Below, one piece after another: positions 29,465 to 39,646 of a stretch of DNA of 64,000 nucleotides (positions within the stretch are counted from its first letter, which is position 1; the number at the start of each line of letters is the position of its first letter). The notes under the pieces were generated by a model. It made no database searches. It was given only the letters and a program-made list of their open reading frames with translations, and had not been told where the DNA came from. The translations under genes and the position numbers were made by a program. Source of the DNA: Terriglobia bacterium (GTDB lineage: Bacteria; Acidobacteriota; Terriglobia; Bryobacterales; Bryobacteraceae); assembly GCA_025363475.1 (NCBI GenBank), contig JANYDS010000015.1, positions 20,020 to 84,019 of the forward strand, written 5' to 3'.

Positions 29465-29884
29465 CTAGCGGGGGTAGGGGTGTCCGCGCAGGATGGTGAA
29501 GGCGCGATAGATTTGTTCGGCGGCGACAGCACGCGCCAGTTCATGGGGCATCGTCATGGCCGACAACGAGAGCAGCATGTCGGCCCGTTCGCGCCACGCG
29601 TCCGAATGGCCATCGTGCCCACCCACTACGAAGACCAGATCATGCCCCAGCATTTCGGCTTTCGAAAACAGTTCGGCGAAAGTGTCGGAATCGAGGGAAC
29701 GCCCGGCGGGATCCAGCAGGATCTTTTTCGCAGTAGGGTGCTTTGCCCAGAGGTCAGTCTTCTCGGGTTTGATTTCCGTCATTACCGCAGGAGTGTAACG
29801 ACTGGTGCGTTTGATGTAATCCGCAGCCATTGCATTGGCGTGCGGATCTTTGGCCGTGCCGGAGTAGTAGAGAAAAACCTTCAC
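29465..29884 (-). CDS. rlmH: 23S rRNA pseudouridine1915 N3-methyltransferase
   Basis: LVFVVGGHDGHSDAWRERADMLLSLSAMTMPHELARAVAAEQIYRAFTILRGHPYPR. Confidence 0.9.
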   Translation of the reverse strand: MKVFLYYSGTAKDPHANAMAADYIKRTSRYTPAVMTEIKPEKTDLWAKHPTAKKILLDPAGRSLDSDTFAELFSKAEMLGHDLVFVVGGHDGHSDAWRERADMLLSLSAMTMPHELARAVAAEQIYRAFTILRGHPYPR

Positions 29885-30348
29885 TCTGCCGGAAGTTCAA
29901 GCGGCAGTTCGGGTGGCAGTTCAACCGGTTTGCCTTCGCGCCAGAGCCGTTCCAGGCTGTAGTATTCGCGCGATTTCGGCGAGAAGACATGCACCAGAAA
30001 GTCGCCGTAATCGGAGAGAATCCATTCGCCCTGTTCGTAACCTTCAATGCTGTGGGGAATCTCACCGCGCTTTTTGAGCTGGAAGTGGATCTCGTCCGTG
30101 ATCGCCTGATTCTGCCGGGGGTTGGTTCCACAGCAGATTACGAAATGGTCAGTGAAGGTGGTGACGCCTGAGAGGTCAAGCACCAGAATGTCCTGCGCCT
30201 GTTTTTCGCGCGCACCCTGCACGGCGATGACCCAGCCTGGTTCCTGAAACTCTGTTTCTTCTTCGTTCTCTTCAAAAGCTTCGGTGTCAATCAAGTCGGT
30301 AATAGTATCTGAATTTTCTTGCAGCGGAGTGTGTCCCTTAACTTCCAT
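29881..30348 (-). CDS. rsfS: Ribosome silencing factor
   Basis: Iojap-type DILVLDLSGVTTFTDHFVICCGTNPRQNQAITDEI...WILSDYGDFLVHVFSPKSREYYSLERLW. Confidence 0.92.
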   Translation of the reverse strand: MEVKGHTPLQENSDTITDLIDTEAFEENEEETEFQEPGWVIAVQGAREKQAQDILVLDLSGVTTFTDHFVICCGTNPRQNQAITDEIHFQLKKRGEIPHSIEGYEQGEWILSDYGDFLVHVFSPKSREYYSLERLWREGKPVELPPELPLELPAE

Positions 30349-30364
30349 CGTACTATAGATAAAG

Positions 30365-31225
30365 GTGCTTCTCCGTCTCTTCGCCCTTGCGGCGCTTACA
30401 TTCGGTATCGTTTTTGCTCAGTCGGAAGCTGGCGCGGTCACGTCTCCCGTGTTGCATGTGGACGAGAATGATCCCATGGTGATGCGCGCTCGGGACAATC
30501 TGGAGCAGACGAAGAAACTGGTGATGATGGGGGCACTGCCTCCGCTGCGTCTGCGCAAAGCTCAGGATGAAGTTCAGGATGCACTCGATATGTCGTTGTT
30601 AAAGAAGAGCTTATACAGCAACGATCTCACGCCGGCACAGATTGACGAAATGGTTTTTGTCGCCCAGAAAATGGTTTTCCGGCGTCGCAGATCGATGGCG
30701 GAAATGCAGGAACTGGTTAGCGCCGGGGTTATTTCGAGATCTGAAGGCGAGGCAACCAGCGCCGACCTGGAACGCGCGGTGAAGGAGCTGGAAGTTGCCG
30801 AGACGCGGGCGAAGCTGATCCAGCAGCTGGCGGAATCGGTGCGCGTGGAGAAGGCTTACGCCAGTATTGAGACGGAGGCTGAATTTCACCCGGAGTGGAA
30901 TGGCAAAGTTTATTTGAGGTATGACGGCAACGGTGCGTTTACCCGGGCTGACCTTCTGGATGTGGAGTCGGCGTTCATAGGAAAGTTTTTGCGTCCGCTG
31001 CCGATTAGTGCGGATGGGGAAACAGCTGTTCACCGTTCACTGGGGTTTAACCATCGCGGACGAGTGGATGTGGCAGTGAGTCCGGACCAGCCCGAAGGCC
31101 AGTGGCTGCTGAAATATCTGCAGGGGAAACACATCCCTTATTTTGCATTCCGCACGGCGGTCCCTGGCAAGGCGACTGGCGCGCATATACATTTGGGTCC
31201 GCAAAGTACAAAGCTGGCGTTTTAG
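30365..31225 (+). CDS. Exported helical protein with C-terminal region resembling M15/hedgehog-type peptidases
   Basis: Signal peptide; C-terminal SLGFNHRGRVDVAVSP ... ATGAHIHLGP (H-x6-D and HIH spacing). Confidence 0.5.
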   Translation: MLLRLFALAALTFGIVFAQSEAGAVTSPVLHVDENDPMVMRARDNLEQTKKLVMMGALPPLRLRKAQDEVQDALDMSLLKKSLYSNDLTPAQIDEMVFVAQKMVFRRRRSMAEMQELVSAGVISRSEGEATSADLERAVKELEVAETRAKLIQQLAESVRVEKAYASIETEAEFHPEWNGKVYLRYDGNGAFTRADLLDVESAFIGKFLRPLPISADGETAVHRSLGFNHRGRVDVAVSPDQPEGQWLLKYLQGKHIPYFAFRTAVPGKATGAHIHLGPQSTKLAF

Positions 31226-31271
31226 CCTCAGGCTTGAGAAACTCCCGGCTGCTCGCCACAGTATCGGTGCG

Positions 31272-32105
31272 ATGCATGAGTACGATACAGCTCTGAAGCG
31301 CGTGCTGTAGCGTCTGGGCGGCAGCGTCCTGCGGCAACGGACTGGCCTTGATGTTGTCCGCTGGGTGAATGTCGAGCTTCCTGAGGTGCGGAACCGGCGG
31401 GTCGATTTGCTGGGGGAAGCTGCGGACGGGCGGCTGATTCACATCGAGTTGCAGAGCACGCACGAACGAGCTATGGCATTACGAATGGCCGAATATTCGC
31501 TCGCGATCTTCCGCCAGTTCGGAAGATTTCCCGAACAGGTAGTGCACTACGTGGGCGAGGCGAGGCTGCGGATGGAAGGGCGCCTGAGTGGCCCGCACTT
31601 TCAGTTCGCTTGCCGCATCGCAGATATCCGCGAATTTGATGGCGAACCGCTGCTCGACAGCGAATATCTGGCCGATAACATCCTCGCGGTGCTGATGCGG
31701 CTGCGGGACCGGCGGGATACCGTGCGGCGGATCCTTGAGCGGATTCAGGAACGGGAACCAGCCGAACGCGAAATCGCGATGGCGGCGTTGCTGATTCTTG
31801 CGGGATTGAGGAAACTGGGAACAGTAATTGAACGGGAGGTTGAAACGATGCCGATTCTCGATGACATTATGGACCATGAAGTGATCGGTCGTGAGCGGAA
31901 GCGCGGCATGGCGCTGGGCCTCGAAGAGGGCAAACGAATCGCCTTCCGGCGTGAGACAGCACTCATCACGCGCCAGCTCGAAAAGCGTTTTGGCCCGCTT
32001 CCCGGCTGGGCAACGGACAGGCTGCAGGCAATGAACCCGGATTCAATCGAAGCAGTGGCACTGCGCCTCTTTGACGCAGCCAGCCTCGCCGAACTTCCGG
32101 GCTGA
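31272..32105 (+). pseudogene. Rpn/PD-(D/E)XK nuclease family protein with DUF4351-like C-terminus; amber codon at codon 13 (31308-31310)
   Basis: MHEYDTALKRVL[TAG]RLGGSVLRQRTGLDVVRWVNVELPEVRNRRVDLLGEAADGRLIHIELQ...; one frame across the TAG; track ORF begins at internal GTG 31365. Confidence 0.6.
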
Positions 32106-32144
32106 ATCCCCAGTTTCGGTATCATACAGCGGGAGCCTTGAACC

Positions 32145-33125
32145 ATGCCGAACGTATCCCGCCGCGAATTTCTAACCACTACTGCCGCTTCGGCGCTCTT
32201 CCTCCGCACAGGTGCCGCCGCACAGGATAAAACCTTCGAGGGCATCTTCCCCATCATGCAAACCCCCTTTGCAGAAGGCGGTGCGCTGGATCTGGAAACG
32301 CTGGGCCACGAGGCCGAATTCCTGCACCGGGTTGGCGCACAGGGAATGACGTGGCCGCAACTCGCAGGCGAGTACGCGACCCTGACTTTCGAAGAACGCC
32401 TTGCCGGGGCCGAAGCCATTGTGGCAGCCAACAGGAATGCGCCTGCGGCCACACGCCCCTCGGTCATAATTGGCGTTCAGTCTGACGATATTTCCACCGC
32501 CGTCAAATACGCGCGGCATGCCGAGCGGATTGGTGCCGACGGAATCATCGCCCTGCCCATGAATGGCGGCAAAGATCCCGAAAAACAGGCTGAGTACTAC
32601 CACGCCATCGGCTCAGCCTCCACCAAACCACTGGTTGCCCAGGCCATTGGTGACATGAGCGTCGAACTAATCCTGCGCATGTCGAAAGAAACGCCAACGC
32701 TGCAATACGTGAAGGATGAAGCAGGAGTCACATTGCCGCGCCTGAGCGAGTATGGCCGCAATTCCCAAAAACTGCGGGGCGTTTTCTCGGGCAAACACGG
32801 TCCGAATTTTCTGGACGAACTGGCACGCGGGGCCTGCGGCAACATGCCTGCCGCCGGAATTGCCGACCTCTACGTGGCGGCCTGGAAAGCGTGGAAAGCC
32901 GGCAAGAAAGACGAAGCGGAAGACATGTTCAGCAAGACTCTTCTCCTGATCGTCGACGCGCAAACTTACGGCATCGCAGGTCAGAAATATATCCTGCAGT
33001 TGCGCGGCGTGTTCCCCAACACGATCTGCCGTCGCGAAGACGCAGGGCGTGTGCCGCTCGACGACGAAGCCAAACGCGCCATCGCACGTACCGTGGCCTA
33101 TACAAAACGCTGGTTCAAGGCGTAG
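32145..33125 (+). CDS. Dihydrodipicolinate synthase (DapA) family protein with Tat-type signal
   Basis: VSRREFLTTTAASALFL leader; DapA-like barrel with LQYVKDEAG lysine region. Confidence 0.75.
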   Translation: MPNVSRREFLTTTAASALFLRTGAAAQDKTFEGIFPIMQTPFAEGGALDLETLGHEAEFLHRVGAQGMTWPQLAGEYATLTFEERLAGAEAIVAANRNAPAATRPSVIIGVQSDDISTAVKYARHAERIGADGIIALPMNGGKDPEKQAEYYHAIGSASTKPLVAQAIGDMSVELILRMSKETPTLQYVKDEAGVTLPRLSEYGRNSQKLRGVFSGKHGPNFLDELARGACGNMPAAGIADLYVAAWKAWKAGKKDEAEDMFSKTLLLIVDAQTYGIAGQKYILQLRGVFPNTICRREDAGRVPLDDEAKRAIARTVAYTKRWFKA

Positions 33126-33126
33126 C

Positions 33127-34515
33127 TTGGCCGCCGGTTTTCTCGCAACCATAAAAGACGCCCTCGCGGGCACGCAACAGGATCTGACGCAAGGTAACCT
33201 GCGCAGGAGCATTGTGCTGCTGGCGATTCCCATGATCCTTGAAATGCTCATGGAATCGCTGTTCGGCATCGTTGACATGTTTTTCGTGGCACGGCTGGGA
33301 GTGGATTCCATGGCTACCGTGGCCCTGACGGAATCGCTCCTGGTCCTCGTCTTCGGAATCGCCATGGGCCTGAGCATGGCCACCACCGCATTTGTCGCGC
33401 GGCGCATTGGTGAAAAAGATCATGAAGGTGCGCGCACGGCCGCAGTTCAGGCCGTCGCGATTGGCTTCGTTTTGTCAGCGCTAGCAGGCGTTGCCGGTTA
33501 CCTGTTCGCGCCCCAACTACTCGCGATGATGGGCGCCACCGAATCGGTGATTCGCATCGGCACCACCTACACCCGTATTTTGCTGGGCGGTTCCGTCACC
33601 ATCTTTCTGCTGTTTCTGATCAATGCGATTTTTCGCGGCGCGGGTGATGCCGCCCTGGCAATGCGCGCATTGTGGGTGGCCAACCTTTTCAACATCGTGC
33701 TGGATCCGTGCCTGATCAACGGCTGGGGCCCGTTTCCAAAACTGGGCGTTACAGGGGCTTCTGTCGCCACGACAACCGGCCGCGCGATCGGCGTCGGGTT
33801 CCAGCTCTGGATGCTTTTCGGCGGCTACAGCCGCATCTGCATGGGGCTGCAACATGTGCGAATCAACGCTGCGGTGATGTGGAGCCTGCTCAAGGTTTCT
33901 TTCACAGGCATCCTGCAATTCCTGATCGCGACCGCGAGCTGGACGGGCCTGGTGCGACTCTGCGCGCTGTTCGGCAGCGTGCCGGTGGCGGGTTATACAG
34001 TAGCGATCCGGATTTTCATGTTTGTGATTCTGCCAGCCTGGGGCTTGTCGAATGCGGCATCAACCCTGGTGGGCCAGAATCTGGGCGCGGGACACCCACA
34101 GCGTGCGGAAGAAGCGGTCTATCAGACGGGCCGCTATGCCATGTATTACATGGGTTCAATCGCCGTGGTCTTCCTGATTTTCGCGCCGCAACTGGCCGCG
34201 TTTTTTACCGCCGATCCTGCGGTGCAGAGCCTGGCGGCGGACTGCCTGCGTTTGATCAGCCTGGGCAACATCTGTTACGCGTGGGGCATGGTTCTCGTAC
34301 AGGCGTTTAATGGCGCGGGCGATACACGCACGCCCACTGCCATCAATTTTTTCTGCTACTGGTGTTTCCAGATACCGCTGGCCTATACGCTGGCAGTAGG
34401 GCTGAACTGGGGTGCGCGCGGGGCGTTCGTCGCCATCCCGGCAGCCGAGACTGCGATGACAATTTCAGCGTTCCTGCTCTTCCGGCGCGGTACCTGGAAG
34501 AAGCAGGTTATTTAG
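33127..34515 (+). CDS. MATE family efflux transporter
   Basis: LRRSIVLLAIPMILEMLMESLFGIVDMFFVARLG...; 12-TM pattern; probable TTG start. Confidence 0.9.
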   Translation: MAAGFLATIKDALAGTQQDLTQGNLRRSIVLLAIPMILEMLMESLFGIVDMFFVARLGVDSMATVALTESLLVLVFGIAMGLSMATTAFVARRIGEKDHEGARTAAVQAVAIGFVLSALAGVAGYLFAPQLLAMMGATESVIRIGTTYTRILLGGSVTIFLLFLINAIFRGAGDAALAMRALWVANLFNIVLDPCLINGWGPFPKLGVTGASVATTTGRAIGVGFQLWMLFGGYSRICMGLQHVRINAAVMWSLLKVSFTGILQFLIATASWTGLVRLCALFGSVPVAGYTVAIRIFMFVILPAWGLSNAASTLVGQNLGAGHPQRAEEAVYQTGRYAMYYMGSIAVVFLIFAPQLAAFFTADPAVQSLAADCLRLISLGNICYAWGMVLVQAFNGAGDTRTPTAINFFCYWCFQIPLAYTLAVGLNWGARGAFVAIPAAETAMTISAFLLFRRGTWKKQVI

Positions 34516-35890
34516 CCTTTGCCACTTCCATAACCACGCGCCACGTGAAGTCGGCGAACTGGTAGACAGAGACTTCCAGCAGGCGCTCCACATCTCCATG
34601 CGCTCCGTATTGTGCGCTGTCCCGGTCGCTGCTGGCCGGGCCTATTCCATAGGATGGAATCCCTTTCGCACGCAATTGGGCCATGTCGGAAGCACCGGTC
34701 GACATAGTGGGCAACACCACGGCCCCGGGGAACATCTGGCCGCTGACCTTTTCGATGGCGCGGTACATATCCGTATCAAGCCGTGAGGGCGGGGCAGCCG
34801 GTCGCAGGTTACCCGTGATGGGTTCGATTCTGACAGCCGGATCGTTGATCACCTTCGCCATTTCTGCAAAGAACTTCGGCATATCTTCATCAGGCAGCGC
34901 GCGGATATCCAGCGTGGCTTCCGCCTCCGAAGGAATCACATTGGCGCCAACGCCGGCTTTCATCAAAGTGGGCACAACCGAAGTTCGCAGCATGGATGAA
35001 CGCGAACCTTCGTTCTCCGCCAGATACTTCTGCACTTCGGGCGACGCTGTTCCCTGTACCAGCGCCTTGTACCGCGCGGCCTGAGCGGGACTGCTCATAG
35101 TGGCCAGCTTTTCAAAGTAAGTACGGGTCGTATCGTTGAGCCGTATAGGCGTTTGCCAGGTGCCCACCTTCGCCACCGCGCCGCCAAGGTGAATCAATGC
35201 ATTGTCAGGACGTGGCACAGACCCATGCCCCGAAATTCCGGTGGCAATCAGGCGGGCGCGCCGCGGAACCTTTTCGCTGGTGCCCACAGTCACAACTGAC
35301 ACCTTGTTGTTGCCGTCGATTGAAGCCCCGCCGCCTTCAGTAATCGCGAACTCCGCTTCGATTTCACCGAAATGTTTTGCCACCATGAATGAGATGCCTA
35401 CACCGGTGGGGTCTGCCTCTTCGCCGGACTCCGCCAGAAAAATCAGGTCGCGGTCCAGCGGGACGCCCTCGCGTTTCGCACGCAGCATCACCATCAGATT
35501 AGCGGCAAGTTTGTCCTTGTCATCGCGGGAACCCCGGCCCCAGACGTAGCCGTCTTTCATCACCGCGCCGAAGGGATCTACGGGCCATTTTTCACGCTGC
35601 ACCGGCACCACATCTGTATGGGCCATCAGCAGCAGAGGCTTCTTCCTGCCATTGCCCTTCAAGCGGGCAACCAGGTTGGCACGCGATGGGTCCTGGGCGA
35701 AGGTTTTAGTGGGAATGCCTTCCGCTTCGAGCACTTTCCGCAGGTAGTCAACAGCAGCGGTTTCGTTGCCGGGAGGGCTGCTGGTATTGATCTGAATCAG
35801 TGCGCGGTAGTGGCGCAGCATCTCAGCATCCTGAGCCAGTGCGGCGGCGGATACCAACAGCGCGATGACGAAGGTCTTGATCATGGGCAT
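34508..35890 (-). CDS. Exported M20 family metallopeptidase
   Basis: LLMAHTDVVPV, GRGSRDDKDKLAANLMVML, ESGEEADP. Confidence 0.9.
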   Translation of the reverse strand: MPMIKTFVIALLVSAAALAQDAEMLRHYRALIQINTSSPPGNETAAVDYLRKVLEAEGIPTKTFAQDPSRANLVARLKGNGRKKPLLLMAHTDVVPVQREKWPVDPFGAVMKDGYVWGRGSRDDKDKLAANLMVMLRAKREGVPLDRDLIFLAESGEEADPTGVGISFMVAKHFGEIEAEFAITEGGGASIDGNNKVSVVTVGTSEKVPRRARLIATGISGHGSVPRPDNALIHLGGAVAKVGTWQTPIRLNDTTRTYFEKLATMSSPAQAARYKALVQGTASPEVQKYLAENEGSRSSMLRTSVVPTLMKAGVGANVIPSEAEATLDIRALPDEDMPKFFAEMAKVINDPAVRIEPITGNLRPAAPPSRLDTDMYRAIEKVSGQMFPGAVVLPTMSTGASDMAQLRAKGIPSYGIGPASSDRDSAQYGAHGDVERLLEVSVYQFADFTWRVVMEVAKAK

Positions 35891-35914
35891 GCTCTGTACC
35901 AGTATCCTTAACGC

Positions 35915-37696
35915 ATGGCAATCCTTGAAGGACTTTCACGCAGAGAGCTGATTCTTGGCGGACTCACCGTCGCATCGCTCAGCGCCCAAACTCCCAAAAT
36001 TCCGGCCCAAAATATCGATGATTTCTTTCGTGACTTTACCGCCGAATGGGTGCGGCGCAACCCCAGCCAGGCCACGCGTTCCCGCTATTTCACTGGCGAA
36101 GAGCAGGACCGCCTCGCCCGCCAGATTACTCCCTCAACCCCGGCCTGGAAACGCGAACGCATTGCCCTCGCCCGTAAAGGCCTTGCTCAGCTGCGTGCCT
36201 TTGACCGCACAGGCCTGAACGAACTGCAACACGTCTCTGTCGACCTGCTCGACTGGCAACTCGATAGCGTGATCCGTGAAGAACCGTATCTCGACTACAC
36301 CTTCCCGCTCGAACAAATGAACGGTGCCAACGTCGGCCTGGTCGAGACGATGACGGTCAGCTATCCGCTGCTGTCGGCGCGAGACGCGGAAAACTATGTG
36401 GCTGCGCTCGGTCAGGTAGCCGCGCGCCTTGACGAAGCGACTGCGGATTCGAAACGTCTCCAGACAAAAAAGTTCATCCCGCCGCGTTACATCCTCCGCG
36501 CCACCATTAAACAGATGCAGGGCTTTGTCGATCCGTCGCCCTCTCAGAACCCTTTTGTCACGTCTTTCGCGGAAAAAATGGCGACGATTAAAGACCTGCC
36601 GCCAGCCAAACGCGACGCTCTTCAGGCTGAAGCGGAAAAGCTTGTCGCCACCCAAATTTATCCGGCATGGAAGCGCGGAATTGCCGTGCTCGAAACTCAG
36701 CTACCAGCCTCAACCGATGAAGCCGGTCTCTCGCGGCTCAACGGCGGGGATGCCGCTTATGCCTTCTACCTGCGCCGCTACACAACCACCAGCCTGACTG
36801 CCGATCAGATTCACAACATCGGCCTGCAGCAGGTGGCCCGCATTGAAGGCCGGATGGATACGCTGCTGAAGCAGATCGGACGCACCCAGGGCACCGTCAA
36901 TCAGCGTATTCAAAAGCTCAAACTCGACATGCAGTATTCGAACCCCACGTCCGAAGCCAGCCGCGAACAGATCATGAAGGATATTGATGGCATCATCCGA
37001 GACGCCGAAAAACGCGCTGCGCTGCTCTTCGACATCACACCCAAAACGCCCGTGATCGCCAGACCCTTTCCCACCTTCCGTGAGGTCAACGCCGCAGCCA
37101 ATTACAACGGGCCGCCGCCCGACGGCTCAAGCCCCGGCACCTTCCAGTTCCCGCGCCGCGTCGAGTGGATGACGAAATTCGGGCTCCGCAGCGCGGTCTA
37201 TCACGAGACTGTGCCAGGCCACCACTTCCAGATCGCCCTTCAGGTTGAAAATAAAGGGCTCCCGCGCTTCCGCCAGATCGGTGCCTTCGGCGGTATTTCC
37301 GCCCTCTCAGAGGGTTGGGGCCTTTATGCGGAACGCCTGGCCGCCGAATCCGGCTGGTACGGAGATGACGTCGCGGGGCAGCTCGGCCAGCTTGATTTCG
37401 AACTGTTTCGCGCGAGACGCCTTGTGGTGGATACCGGGCTCCACTCGAAACACTGGACCCGCCAGCAGGGTATCGATTACGGCATTGAAGCCAGCGAAGT
37501 GGAACGCTACACGGTCTATCCGGGACAGGCGTGTTCCTACATGATGGGCGAATTGAAGCTGATTGAACTCCGCGACCGGGCATTGAAAGCAAGTCGGACC
37601 CTGCGTGATTATCACAACAAGGTCTTAACCACGGGAACGGTGCCTCTGGAACTTCTGGAAAAACAGATCGACGCCTGGCTGGCAGCAAAGGCGTGA
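35915..37696 (+). CDS. DUF885 family protein
   Basis: YHETVPGHHFQIALQ and C-terminal YPGQACSYMMGELKLIELRDRA. Confidence 0.88.
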   Translation: MAILEGLSRRELILGGLTVASLSAQTPKIPAQNIDDFFRDFTAEWVRRNPSQATRSRYFTGEEQDRLARQITPSTPAWKRERIALARKGLAQLRAFDRTGLNELQHVSVDLLDWQLDSVIREEPYLDYTFPLEQMNGANVGLVETMTVSYPLLSARDAENYVAALGQVAARLDEATADSKRLQTKKFIPPRYILRATIKQMQGFVDPSPSQNPFVTSFAEKMATIKDLPPAKRDALQAEAEKLVATQIYPAWKRGIAVLETQLPASTDEAGLSRLNGGDAAYAFYLRRYTTTSLTADQIHNIGLQQVARIEGRMDTLLKQIGRTQGTVNQRIQKLKLDMQYSNPTSEASREQIMKDIDGIIRDAEKRAALLFDITPKTPVIARPFPTFREVNAAANYNGPPPDGSSPGTFQFPRRVEWMTKFGLRSAVYHETVPGHHFQIALQVENKGLPRFRQIGAFGGISALSEGWGLYAERLAAESGWYGDDVAGQLGQLDFELFRARRLVVDTGLHSKHWTRQQGIDYGIEASEVERYTVYPGQACSYMMGELKLIELRDRALKASRTLRDYHNKVLTTGTVPLELLEKQIDAWLAAKA

Positions 37697-37699
37697 TCT

Positions 37700-38038
37700 T
37701 TAAGGATAAAGCAGCTTCGCTTTCAACTGCTCCGCCCAGAGAAGTTTTTTCTCTTTCAGCAGGTCAGTGACGGCGGTGGTTGGCGTGTCGTCATCCAGTT
37801 GTTCGAGCACTTCATATTGAATGGCATCGGCACCGAGGGCGTTGTAGTCATCCTGCAGCGAAATGTTCTTGTGGTTGCCGGCGCGCAGGAAGAACCAGAA
37901 GCTGTTTTTGGTCGCAGCCAGGTTGCGGGATGAATCCACCCAGACGCGGTCAGTGGCGAGGCACCGCGCGACATAAATGCCGCGCGGAATCTTTGCGTCT
38001 TTGTAATCCTGGCTCGCTTGTTTGCGGTTGATACTCAC
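37700..38038 (-). CDS. GIY-YIG nuclease family protein
   Basis: GIYVARCLATDRVWVDSSRNLAATKNSFWFFLRAGNHKNISLQDDY. Confidence 0.65.
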   Translation of the reverse strand: MSINRKQASQDYKDAKIPRGIYVARCLATDRVWVDSSRNLAATKNSFWFFLRAGNHKNISLQDDYNALGADAIQYEVLEQLDDDTPTTAVTDLLKEKKLLWAEQLKAKLLYP

Positions 38039-39025
38039 TTAAAACATTCTCCTGATGGATTCTTCAAAACGCGGCAACTTCATCATTCGCAAACTCTCTC
38101 TGAGCAACACTTTCGCATATAGCAGTTGCCCGTCGTATGAGCCGAGCGAAATCTGCCCGCTACGGATCAGGCCGCAGGCCTCTCTGAGACCCGGGGCTGT
38201 CATATCGGTGTTCGCTATAGCGCCCTCAAGCTTTGAGGCCGCCGCGAGCCGCAGAAAACACATCGCATAAAACATGTGGCACGCCTGACGCATGAGAAAG
38301 AACCGCGCCGGGACATATTCATCCACCCCACCGCCGAAGTAAATTTCAAGGAACGTTTTTTCCTGTTCGTCGGTATGCACGAAGCTGTTGGCCGCAATGG
38401 CCAGATCAACATAGCGGTCATTGGCGAAGGATGCTTCCCAATCCACAAGCCACAGCCGTGTGCCATCAAAGAGCATGTTATTCGGGTTGAGGTCATTGTG
38501 GCTGGCGACCAGGTCGGGCTGATGGCGCGGATAGACCCTCTGTATCTCAGCGTAGTAACGAAAGTGTTCGGCTGTGCACACAGCGGGCAGCAGTTCCGAG
38601 GCGTGGAACTGGCGGATAAACATATCGATGCCATCCAGATAGTCGGCCAGCGGGGGAAAGCAGGGCAGCGCGTGAATCCTTTGAATCAGGGCGGCCAGAT
38701 CCGCCAGTATTGTCACGACTGGCAGTGGTGCGGTATGAATGAAATCAGTGATGGCGACTGCGTCTTCCGCATGGGAATACCACACGTACGGCGCAATTCC
38801 CGCCTCAGCCGCGGCCTTCATGCAGAGGTACTGGCGTGCCGGATTGTTGAAGTAATCAACCTGCATGATGATCCGCAGCAGGTAGTGCTTCCCGGCCACT
38901 TCAATCCTGTAGACCAGAGCGGACGAGAGACCGCCTGTCAGGAGCGAAATACTCTCAATCGTTTCTGTCCCGAACGCTATTCGCAGTGCCCGGTTCACCG
39001 CTTCCTGTTTCGATTGCGGAATCAT
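38039..39025 (-). CDS. Aminoglycoside/choline phosphotransferase family protein
   Basis: LVASHNDLNPNNMLFDGTRLWLVDWEASFANDRYVDLA. Confidence 0.88.
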   Translation of the reverse strand: MIPQSKQEAVNRALRIAFGTETIESISLLTGGLSSALVYRIEVAGKHYLLRIIMQVDYFNNPARQYLCMKAAAEAGIAPYVWYSHAEDAVAITDFIHTAPLPVVTILADLAALIQRIHALPCFPPLADYLDGIDMFIRQFHASELLPAVCTAEHFRYYAEIQRVYPRHQPDLVASHNDLNPNNMLFDGTRLWLVDWEASFANDRYVDLAIAANSFVHTDEQEKTFLEIYFGGGVDEYVPARFFLMRQACHMFYAMCFLRLAAASKLEGAIANTDMTAPGLREACGLIRSGQISLGSYDGQLLYAKVLLRESLRMMKLPRFEESIRRMF

Positions 39026-39468
39026 GAGCGTGGCAGCGCCGCCACCAGTTTCGTATAGAGACGCGTGCGTGCGGAAACATTCCGGGGCACGGCCCAGTCG
39101 TAGCCGATGGCTGCCCAGTCGGGATCATCGGGGTCAAGGCCGAGGCTTTCGATAAAATTCCGCCCCACTACTATAAAGTTTTTCTTCCATGCCAGCAGGT
39201 AACCCTGACTCTTTTCCCTGTCTTCTTTCGCCTTTGCATAGTCGGCGTACCAGGCGTTCAGGGTGGGGCCGTGTTTGGGGTAAAGCAACGCTCCGAATTC
39301 GCTGGCATCGGCAGCGCCAGTCAGCATGGCGCGGGCGGTAAGAAAGCTGGAGAAACCCCAGTTGCGGGCCACCTGATTCAGGCAGTCGCGCAGTCGAACG
39401 GAGGGCTCTGTTGATTGTTTGTGAAGAATTTCAGCGCGGATTTTGAGTTCGCGCAAGGCGTTGGTCAT
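39022..39468 (-). CDS. Conserved hypothetical protein, overlapping the phosphotransferase by 4 nt
   Basis: MTNALRELKIRAEILHKQ...RDCLNQVARNWGFSSFLTARAMLTG. Confidence 0.5.
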   Translation of the reverse strand: MTNALRELKIRAEILHKQSTEPSVRLRDCLNQVARNWGFSSFLTARAMLTGAADASEFGALLYPKHGPTLNAWYADYAKAKEDREKSQGYLLAWKKNFIVVGRNFIESLGLDPDDPDWAAIGYDWAVPRNVSARTRLYTKLVAALPRS

Positions 39469-39646
39469 TGCACAGCTCTTTTCTTCCAGCCGCTCCCCAC
39501 ACATCTGAGCTGGATCAAAAAGGCTGAATATGACTCGCGTTTTTGGACGGGCGAAACACAAGCAGGGTGAAGACTTCTTGCGGTGGGAGAGGCACCCCTG
39601 CGCACCTTCAAATATTCTAACCCCTGCACTACAATAAAAGAAAGCT

